Below are positions 24,363 to 31,293 of a stretch of DNA of 31,293 nucleotides, piece after piece (the stretch's first letter is position 1; every line of letters begins with the position of its first letter). Source of the DNA: Pelargonium cotyledonis (lineage: Eukaryota > Streptophyta > Magnoliopsida > Geraniales > Geraniaceae); NCBI GenBank assembly GCA_036897625.1, contig JAYMTA010000328.1, positions 1 to 31,293 of the forward strand, given 5' to 3'. The notes under the pieces were generated by a model. The model saw only the letters and a program-made list of their open reading frames with translations, searched no databases and had not been told where the DNA came from. Position numbers and translations under genes: made by a program.

Positions 24363-24652
24363 TAGATATGGTCCATATATATATGCCATTAAATTCAATC
24401 TTAATTTTGATCACATCTTCAAAGCTTGACAGTAGCCATGCATGAATGACAGATAGCTTCTTGCTAATACTTCCACAGAGTTGAGATTCCATTTGTAATA
24501 TTGGCCATGATTTGGACATCTCTCTCTCTCTCTCTCCTGGCCGGATGTGTTTTTCTTTATCTCTCTTTCAGAGCATCCATGTCGAGAGAAAGAAAAGCTT
24601 AGAATGTGTGAGCAAATTAAGCTGATCTGCAATCTGCAGCTAGCTAGCTTTA

Positions 24653-24660
24653 GTATATGC
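24653..24660 (-). promoter_or_regulatory. Third P1BS site upstream of MIR399 copy A
   Basis: GTATATGC fits GNATATNC. A P1BS in the same relative place occurs in copy B (28208-28215), within related flanking sequence. Confidence 0.5.
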
Positions 24661-24699
24661 CATGACACATTCTTCTCATATCTCATTCAACTTTTTACA

Positions 24700-25616
24700 A
24701 CTAAATTGCTGTACTGTACAAGACAAGGAAATCAAAATTTTGCTTTTGTTAAACATTTTTTAAGAAGGTTCCTTTCCTAATATTCTCACTTTCATGGTGG
24801 GTGATGTATTTGAGTTAAAGCCATTGATCTTTTGAGCCATGAATCCGGGTAGTGCATATATATAAAGATACACTTAGTCTCAAAACAAGTATTTTCCTGC
24901 TTCCTATTTTGAAAATAATTAAGAAAAAGTTAGTGAACAATATTTACTCTTATTACAAAGACAATATTAATTGAATTTTAATCTTTTCTGTTAGTTATAT
25001 TAATCTTTTGAATTTTTAAGTATCATCAAGAGTTTAGTACAAGGCCTTGAAGGACGATCTAATTAACACGATGATCATAGGGTAGTAAATTGGACTTTGG
25101 ATCCGATTCACATGGATTTATATATGTTTATAAAGTAATTTGAATTAATTTGATCCAAAAGGGGTTCCAAAGATTGAATCTAATAAAATTCCGGGTTTTA
25201 AAGTAAATGAGCTAGCGGACACGTTTGATCTGATCCAATTCATCCACATTTTTGCATGAAAAATCTAATATAAAATTGAACGAATTGAATTTTAAATACT
25301 CGCAAGTTCGGATCCAAATTGTTAGCTCTACTTATTTATTTTCTTATCCAATGATAACATAAAATTACGCAATTGTGGTTTATATGGGATACTGATTTTG
25401 CTTCTACACCGCCCAAGGCATGACGAAGATTACGCAATAGGAGAAACATTTGCAAAAAAAAAAAAAAAGAAGAAACAAACGATGAACAAAGAGAAGACAT
25501 TGTTTTTGACCAAAACATGTTTCTATTAATTTCATTCCTATATATAAACATAGTTTCCATCAACCTGAGACAAAATTGTGTTGTAAACACTGCACATTTA
25601 CATGCAACTAAAGTCA
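24700..25616. other. Region between the MIR399 copy A promoter and DUF241 copy A
   Basis: AT-rich. An A tract near 25455-25470 and the probable DUF241 3' UTR (about 25500-25616) are visible. No other gene was found. Confidence 0.45.
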
Positions 25617-26402
25617 CTAGTGATTGAAAATGTTGAGCAAGGCTACTCTGGTTTTGACCAGTCGCCTAAAAACACACTCCAAATCCTCCTCCAACTCTTG
25701 AATGCTCAACTCCACTTCCTTCAAAAGCTGCTGCAACTCCACCACCTTACAAGACTTCTTGCTCCACACCCCAACCACCTCACTATCCAGCTTCTCCAAA
25801 TCTTGCCTTTCACAAGTCGAAGCACGCTTGGCTTGAACCAATCTTGACATCAATGACCAACCTCCATGCCTCGGCAGCTTAGAGGCAAACGACAATAGCG
25901 ACTCCAAAACTCCAAGACTCATCTTCTCAGCTTCTTGTAGCATCCAAGCCTCATCCACCACCACCAAGCACTTCTTCACCTCCTTTTTCTTCAAGCTGGC
26001 CAAACACTTTGCGATCACTTTGTTGAGTCTCTTCCGAGACCTCAGGTATGCTCCTACTTCACTAACCAAACCCGTTTCTCCTCCTTTTCGTCTCCGAAAC
26101 GACGACGCAAGGTCTTGCAGGCACTGCTTCAGCTGCAAGAAAACATCTCGGGTTGTGCCGCAAACATCCAAGAGCCTCAGAGATCCGTCAAGAACCTCCT
26201 CCACCGATTCACTCTGCGAAAGAGCTCGCTGGAAAGCTGACAATTGAAGCACTTCCTCGACACATTCGTACAAATCTTTAAGGCCTTGCAGGTTTTGGCA
26301 AGAAAAAGATTGGCTCAGCTGCTCCTCAAGGCTTTGAACGAGAGGATGGGAGGAGGAGGTCAAGCTCACAGAGCGAGCATGGAAGTAATTAATATTAGCC
26401 AT
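25617..26402 (-). CDS. DUF241 family protein, intact copy
   Basis: A single-exon, 261-residue protein from the ATG at 26402, of the plant-specific DUF241 family. It begins MANINYFHARSVSLTSSSHP, with the N-terminal HxRSxSLPSxxHP-like motif of that family. It continues as mostly helical sequence with Leu-rich segments (LQGLKDLYECVEEVLQL, LLDVCGTTRDVFLQLKQCLQ) and ends in a conserved helix (ELEEDLECVFRRLVKTRVALLNIFNH). No membrane segment, signal peptide or catalytic motif is visible. The biochemical role is not known to me. It lies upstream of MIR399 copy A on the same strand, and a truncated relative lies beside MIR399 copy B, so the two belong to one duplicated unit. A TATA-like motif sits at 26448-26455. 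Confidence 0.88.
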   Translation of the reverse strand: MANINYFHARSVSLTSSSHPLVQSLEEQLSQSFSCQNLQGLKDLYECVEEVLQLSAFQRALSQSESVEEVLDGSLRLLDVCGTTRDVFLQLKQCLQDLASSFRRRKGGETGLVSEVGAYLRSRKRLNKVIAKCLASLKKKEVKKCLVVVDEAWMLQEAEKMSLGVLESLLSFASKLPRHGGWSLMSRLVQAKRASTCERQDLEKLDSEVVGVWSKKSCKVVELQQLLKEVELSIQELEEDLECVFRRLVKTRVALLNIFNH

Positions 26403-26447
26403 TTGTGTTGCTTATTTGCTGATAGCTATGTTGTTAGATATGGAGTT

Positions 26448-26455
26448 ATTATATA
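26448..26455 (-). promoter_or_regulatory. TATA box of the DUF241 gene
   Basis: CTATATAAT on the minus strand lies about 46 bp before the ATG, implying a very short leader. Confidence 0.45.
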
Positions 26456-27215
26456 GAGAACCACTAAAAGAAGAGACAAAAGTTAATTAAGAATGGGTAC
26501 GTATAATCCAAAACCTGGATCTAAGTTCATATGCATGCATGCATGCGGTAATCATTTGAAAGAAACAGCTAAGCTAGGCCCGAGCCGACCGCAGCATCAT
26601 GCATTAGTAGATATCGGCATAATTATAGATTATATCATAAATGAAACTCCATTATTGAAATAAAATACAGATGCACGCATGCACGAGCAGCTTTATCTTT
26701 ATTTGCCCCCATGCATGGGGTCCTGGACAGACTGCTTATTAATAATACACTACATTACATATGAACACAATTCCAATTTTGTCTCCACCTAATAATTTCT
26801 TATATTAAAAACTACAAAAAAAATAAAATAAAATACAAAATTTAAAAAGTGGGCCTGACAGGTAACGGTCAGTTATCCATCCACCGACAAAAGCGGAAAG
26901 TCTGTCAAACGAGACTCACGCATTATACCCTCCACTCAAAGGGCTGAGAGGCCTATACCTTAGCACGTGCCCCACATCCCAACTCCGCACTTGGATCGGG
27001 CAGACCGAACAAAACGTTCATTGTTAAAGTCAATATATAGCCCCACTTGGTTATAAGCTAGCGTTACATAGCTCGGCGAAGCAAAGTTTGATATTAGTAA
27101 ATTATAAACAACTATATTATTTCACATATATTCGATGTGGGACTAAATTGTTCCTGCTGCCATCTCAATGTCACTAACCAAATTTATTCAAGAACCATAA
27201 AATTCTATAACAGAA
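26456..27215. other. Intergenic with a GC-richer island
   Basis: ATGCATGC repeats lie at about 26530-26547. A GC-richer block (about 26845-27065) with short direct and inverted motifs stands out from its AT-rich surroundings. It ends near ATTCGATGTGGGACT (about 27130-27145), a phrase I associate with plant transposable elements. I cannot assign it to a family. Confidence 0.35.
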
Positions 27216-27217
27216 TA

Positions 27218-27469
27218 CTTACTCCGTCCTAAAATGAGTATCTTATTTGTCTAATTTTTTTGTCCCAAAATGAGTGTCTTGTTTATATTTTTATGCTATT
27301 ATATTAGTGTTCTTTCCATAGTACCCTTATCACTTATGCACATGAGTAAATCTGTACATGAGTGCACATGGGAAAAGTGACGGTTATATTGGAAACACAC
27401 TAAATTATCTTGTAATTCTTAATTTTTGCAAAAAATGAAAACAAGACACTCATTGTAGGACGGAGGGAG
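27218..27469. mobile_element. Stowaway-type (Tc1/mariner) MITE
   Basis: The ends are inverted repeats: CTTACTCCGTCCTAAAATGA on the left, and CTCCCTCCGTCCTACAATGA on the reverse strand at the right. TA dinucleotides flank the element at 27216-27217 and 27470-27471. CTCCCTCCGTCC ends and a TA duplication define Stowaway elements. The 252-bp copy is non-coding. Inside the left end the terminal motif is repeated (TCCTAAAATGAGT then TCCCAAAATGAGT, about 36 bp apart). Confidence 0.85.
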
Positions 27470-27699
27470 TATAAATTTGGACTGGTTTGCGAATTTTCCT
27501 TGTGATATAACTTCTGTTGTGGTGGATGATCTGTGCTCTGCCTAAATGTCAGAAAACAAAACCATCAAAAACACTTGTATGAACATGTCGCGTCTTTCCT
27601 AAGAAGATGAATAGCAACATTGATAGATTTCAGATCATACCTTTTCCCGAAACGCGTACGAATGGTAGGAGCTGGTCTTTGAGGTCACATATGCATATA

Positions 27700-27840
27700 T
27701 CTAAGCTGAAAGAGTTATAGGGCAACTCTCCTTTGGCGGGTCGTTACAAGAAATGGTCACAATCTAGCTTGTAGCATGAACAGGCCATAACTGATCTGCC
27801 AAGGGAGAGATGCCCTACAACAACTACTTCGCTTAACGAT
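27700..27840 (-). ncRNA. MIR399: MIR399 precursor, copy B
   Basis: On the minus strand the 3' arm (27718-27738) reads CGCCAAAGGAGAG then TTGCCCTA, miR399 with C at position 1 and A at the end. The 5' arm (about 27796-27816) reads AGGGCATCTCTCCCTTGGCA and resembles known miR399 star strands. By hand only two of twenty positions fail to pair, so the duplex is better than in copy A. The stem extends below (GTTGTAG with CTATAAC). Copies A and B share sequence on both sides of the hairpin. The product should target PHO2/UBC24 mRNA and raise phosphate uptake. Confidence 0.87.
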
Positions 27841-27920
27841 TTGATTTTTCCATTTCTTGGTCCATGGCACAATGGAAAACTTTGAGATGTTTATGGTTGA
27901 AATATGCAGAATTGTTTGAG

Positions 27921-27928
27921 CTTTATAG
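27921..27928 (-). promoter_or_regulatory. TATA box of MIR399 copy B
   Basis: CCTATAAAG on the minus strand lies about 80 bp upstream of the hairpin base. Confidence 0.5.
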
Positions 27929-27943
27929 GGAGCTCTAGAAGTA

Positions 27944-27963
27944 GCATATGCCCTTGGATATAC
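27944..27963 (-). promoter_or_regulatory. Two P1BS (PHR1-binding) sites upstream of MIR399 copy B
   Basis: GCATATGC (27944-27951) and GGATATAC (27956-27963) fit GNATATNC. Their spacing (12 bp) and distance to the mature sequence (about 206 bp) nearly match copy A. Confidence 0.65.
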
Positions 27964-28207
27964 CTTGGTGCCTGCTGTTGTCAATGCAAGAGGCTCCTTT
28001 TATCTTAAAAAGAAGCTTAAAAGAAAAAAAACTTTGAGATTCTACTGAGCATGATTTAGACCTCTCATGAATATGTTCCTTCATCTCTCTTCTCATCCCA
28101 TTGCTTGAAAATTGTGAAAGGAGGAGAGAAAGCAGTTTTTGCAGTGCCTTCGTTGATTCGCCTATAAAATGTAAGGTGTGTCAGCAAACCTGCAATGTCA
28201 GGTTAAG

Positions 28208-28215
28208 GTATATCC
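28208..28215 (-). promoter_or_regulatory. Third P1BS site upstream of MIR399 copy B
   Basis: GTATATCC fits GNATATNC. The flanking sequence (CATATTCTTCTCA) matches the flank of the third site in copy A (CACATTCTTCTCA). Confidence 0.5.
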
Positions 28216-28470
28216 TCTATCATATTCTTCTCACATTAATTTCCTTTTCTATTTTTGTTAGATTATGGTTGCAACACAAATTATCATTAAGCATAGCAAT
28301 TACCAAAATTTGATAGTAAGATTGTTGATCATATCATGTTTAATTATGAAAATTGAAAAAGACATAATCTCCTAGCTAGGAAAAGAAAGAGATATCAGAT
28401 AATGTTTTTGATTCTAGTGTAGTATTTGAATTCAATTACACACATCCTGATGTTGATACAAAACTGTATT

Positions 28471-28791
28471 TTACATATTTGTAATGGGTCGCAGTGTCCA
28501 TAAGTAATTGAAGATGTTGAGAAGGGAAACTCGGGTTTTTAGTAGTCGCCTATAGACGCACTCCAGCTCATCCTCCAACTCTTGAAAGCTCAACTCCAGA
28601 GCATCCAGCATATTCTGTAACTGTGCTGTATTGATTTCTTTGCTGGTCTTCTTGCTGTGCAAGACAAGCAACTCAGAATCCACCTTCTCCACTAGGTTCG
28701 CGACTTGTCCTTCGCAAGACACGCATTTGGGTTCGATTAGTTTTGAGACTAAAGACCATGGCCTTGCCTTTGGCTGAATGACAAAGCACAA
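28471..28791 (-). pseudogene. Truncated DUF241 copy (C-terminal part only)
   Basis: The open frame matches only about the last 90 residues of the intact DUF241 protein: PWSLVSKLIEPK against GWSLMSRLVQAK, and ELECVYRRLLKTRVSLLNIFN against DLECVFRRLVKTRVALLNIFN. The N-terminal two thirds are missing, and the frame's upstream limit is a TTG rather than an ATG. The old stop (after NH) is lost, adding LWTLRPITNM. It is a 5'-truncated duplicate in the same relation to MIR399 copy B as the intact gene to copy A. Confidence 0.8.
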
Positions 28792-28799
28792 GAAGGACT

Positions 28800-29756
28800 A
28801 AAACACTGCAATACTGATCCTTTCTGTATCTTTTAGCACCTAAACTAGTAAACTACAGCTACCATGTCGGTGTCTTCGCTCAATTACTGCAATCATGTGC
28901 ACTTATTTGCTCAATTAGAGCTTTCATCTGTTATATAGAAGACTAAAGAGATAAAAGGAATCACATCTTTGAAACTTGCATTCGATTATTTTCATAGTTC
29001 CAACAGAATAAAGAACAATCATGCACAAATGTGACAGATTGACAATATGGTTCCTTGACAGAAGGTCCATAGTTTCTATTTTCGAAACAGAAGCTGCAGA
29101 AAAATCTTGCAGATAAATAGCAAACTTCAATATGAAATCTTGACAGCCAAAAGATATGAAAAAACATATGGAGTCCATGCTTAAGAGTAATGAAGGCCTA
29201 TTTTTATTTGTTTCATCAAACTGACACCCATAAGGAAAACAAGATGCACACCGGACATCATAAGGAATCTCTCTATGGCCACAGCCAAGATCTCCAGTAA
29301 TAGAATAATGAAGAACAATGGATTTCATGAGACATATCATTCCTATCCGTGTCTTACTGTCAGAATACTGAAAATAAGATTGATTCGAAGACGGAGTTTG
29401 AGCAATTTACTAGTACTATGAAAATACATAAAAGTGGATTTGATGCAGCCATAGACATAGTATGTAAGTAGTATATATTAACATCCTTAAGATAACTCAT
29501 GAGGATAATCACCTTAAGGGAAACATCAAATATCTTTGCAGGATTGTTACAGTAGATTGTCATTGGAGTGCAATTCTAACACAATTTGAAACTATCAATC
29601 TGCATTGATCTCAAAAGTTCAAACCATTTCGAAGAAGAGAAGAACAAAAGGAAACTTAAAGATCAAGAATTGTTTTCAGAATTTCCTTGACCTTAACTCC
29701 ATCCAACTCAATACAAACTCAACATCCATAATTTCCAAATAACTAAAAATACAGCA
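28800..29756. other. Region between the truncated DUF241 copy and the HOTHEAD-like gene
   Basis: It holds the 3' UTR of the oxidoreductase (right part) and a minus-strand ATG frame of 138 codons (28924-29340) rich in Cys, Ile and Phe that I do not recognise and doubt is coding. Nothing else is supported. Confidence 0.35.
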
Positions 29757-31293
29757 TCAAATGCCTCGCTTGGATTCTTCAGCTGCAAGTCTTTCCCTCA
29801 GTATCGTAACACCCATGTACCTGCAATGAACAAGCAACAATGTTATGACTCTATTCAAATACCAAGGAATCAAGAAAATGTGAAAACATAGCGCGCAATT
29901 TGTTTGTCTCTTGCTACCTTCCAAGCATCATGACAGTGGCTTGAGGGTTAGTTCCAGGAGAGTACCGAAACGTGGAACCATCGATAACACGCAGCGAATC
30001 CACGCCAATCACCTTGTAATCATGATCCACAACCTTCCCAACTTGACAGCCTCCATGGTAATGCCAGATGGTCATGACAGTGTCCTTACAAAACTGCGCC
30101 ACAGACGTTGAGGCATTTTCATGCTTAGGCAACAAGTTTACCGGGTAGTTCAGGGTCATGTTGATGAGAGCTGGCACAGTGAGGTAATCATATTTGAACT
30201 TGGAGAAGGACTTGGAATTTATTATTTTCTCTATTGTTTGAATCCCCTGCACACATGTCTGCAGATCACGAGGTTCTTTGAAGTAATTGAAAGTCACGGA
30301 CGGGTTGTCGTTAGGGTTCTTGGTCCTGAGCTCCAAGTGGCCTGTGGACATTGGACCGTCAACTTTTTCAATAATGAATCCACCTCTGAAAGCTTCTTGG
30401 TCTAGACTCTCCATCAGCTCAATCGCTTTGGCTATGGCTTCTGGTGTTCTCTGTTTAGGTGGCACTGTAGACAACTGCCCAATCTGCACATACAGAAATG
30501 AATCAGCTAATGATGCTGACATGGCATTTATTAATGGGCCCATACTGTACCTTAGGGGAGAACATGCCGAAGTCTTTTGGATCGCTGCCTCTGCCGGCGA
30601 AGTTCTGACCGCTAGCGGCTTCAATGAAGGATCCGAAGTGGGTGATTCCGACGACCTGAATAAGAGAGACCTCCACCGGAAGCGGAGAGGGGACGAAAAT
30701 GGCGTTCATGGGGTTATCGGACATGCCTTGGCCAACCATGGGCTGGTCCAACACAACCGTAATGTTGTGGGCCTTAAGTTGCTTTGCTGGGCCCACTCCG
30801 CTCAGCATCAGCAACTGTGGGCTTCCTAGAGCCCCAGCTGAGACTATCACTTCTCCGTGGGACCCACTCTTCAGATAAGCCCTCCGCATCGCACCAGTCG
30901 TGTCTCTGAACACCACGCCGTGTGCACGTGCCACTGCTCTTCCTTTCCCTATGAAAAAACGGCAAATTGAAATTATTTTGAGTTTTGACTCAACTAACAA
31001 ACAAAAACTATCTGGTCTATAATTCTTTATAAATGTGTGCTTACGTGTAAACAACACTTTATGAGTAACGGCGTGTAAAAGGACGGTAATGCCACTAGAA
31101 TTAGCGTACTGCAACAAATCAGCGGCGGTGTGTCTATGTCCATTTTCGTCAAATATGGAGCCTCCGACCTTTGTGCCATAAATGTGATCGTACGTGAAGC
31201 TATTGTTGGGCAACACTCCGACCTCTATAAGACCGTCCCTGACCGCCGACTGCCACTGCCTCATCGGCGGGCGGCAGGGCCCCCTTTTCTTCA
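29757..31293 (-). CDS. HOTHEAD-like GMC oxidoreductase, 3' part (5' end beyond the window)
   Basis: Exons in coding order: 31045-31293 (cut by the edge), 30551-30948, 29918-30483, 29757-29820, joined GT-AG and in frame, about 424 residues. GMC enzymes are FAD-dependent alcohol oxidoreductases; the HOTHEAD group acts in cuticle omega-hydroxy fatty acid oxidation and limits organ fusion. Visible motifs are QSAVRDGLIEVGV with YDHIYGTKVGGSIFD, the GMC signature 2 GALGSPQLLMLSGVGP, and the C-terminal domain with WHYHGGCQVGKVVD (catalytic His region) and DGSTFRYSPGTNPQAT. The N-terminal FAD-binding GxGxxG part is outside the window. The protein ends ...EESKRGI. Mandelonitrile lyase-like enzymes share the fold, so the substrate is not certain. 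Confidence 0.93.

Noticed and set aside
24520-24536. CT repeat near the MIR399 copy A promoter as a functional element
   Set aside because: It is a simple dinucleotide run and copy B lacks a clear equivalent.
26531-26547. ATGCATGC run as a special palindrome
   Set aside because: It is a short simple repeat, common in plant intergenic DNA.
28924-29340. 138-codon minus-strand frame with an ATG
   Set aside because: Composition is odd and I recognise no domain; it lies in the likely 3' flank of the HOTHEAD-like gene. Kept only as a note.

Overview
The window is nuclear DNA from a flowering plant, most likely a eudicot. The evidence is AT-rich intergenic DNA, GT-AG introns, plant-only gene families (L-type lectin receptor kinase, C2-type phospholipase D, cucumisin-like subtilase, UER1/NRS-ER rhamnose synthase, HOTHEAD-like GMC oxidoreductase, DUF241), two MIR399 microRNA genes, and plant-type LINE, SINE, CACTA and Stowaway elements. 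I cannot name the species.

Layout from left to right. 1-~1200: the 5' end of an L1-type LINE on the minus strand, with an ORF1 open to the edge. 1699-1782: a probable last coding exon (+) ending in a CaaX box, of a gene whose other exons lie left of the LINE. 3555-5474: an intronless lectin receptor pseudokinase (+). 6083-11039: a ten-exon phospholipase D of the beta/gamma class (+). 12397-12569 and 12801-12955: a small CACTA-type element and a tRNA-derived SINE, both with target-site duplications. 13710-14865: a two-exon UER1/NRS-ER gene (+) with one in-frame stop at codon 38. 15207-18584: a ten-exon subtilase (-) with a LINE tail in intron 4. 19015-19260: a GGCCCA-rich promoter-like region. 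20371-22308: a MOCOS-like PLP protein (-). 24080-28791: a tandem duplication of a [MIR399 - DUF241] unit (-), the second DUF241 copy being truncated, with a Stowaway MITE between the units. 29757-31293: the 3' part of a HOTHEAD-like oxidoreductase (-), cut by the right edge.

The genes do not form one pathway. The most striking structure is the MIR399 pair. Both hairpins, and three PHR1-type P1BS sites (GNATATNC) upstream of each, sit at matching positions in the two units. This is what a duplicated phosphate-starvation microRNA locus with retained control would look like. The UER1 stop codon and the lectin receptor pseudokinase are the other points most worth following up.

Exon borders come from reading frame continuity, GT/AG sites and remembered family sequences. 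No alignment or folding program was run.
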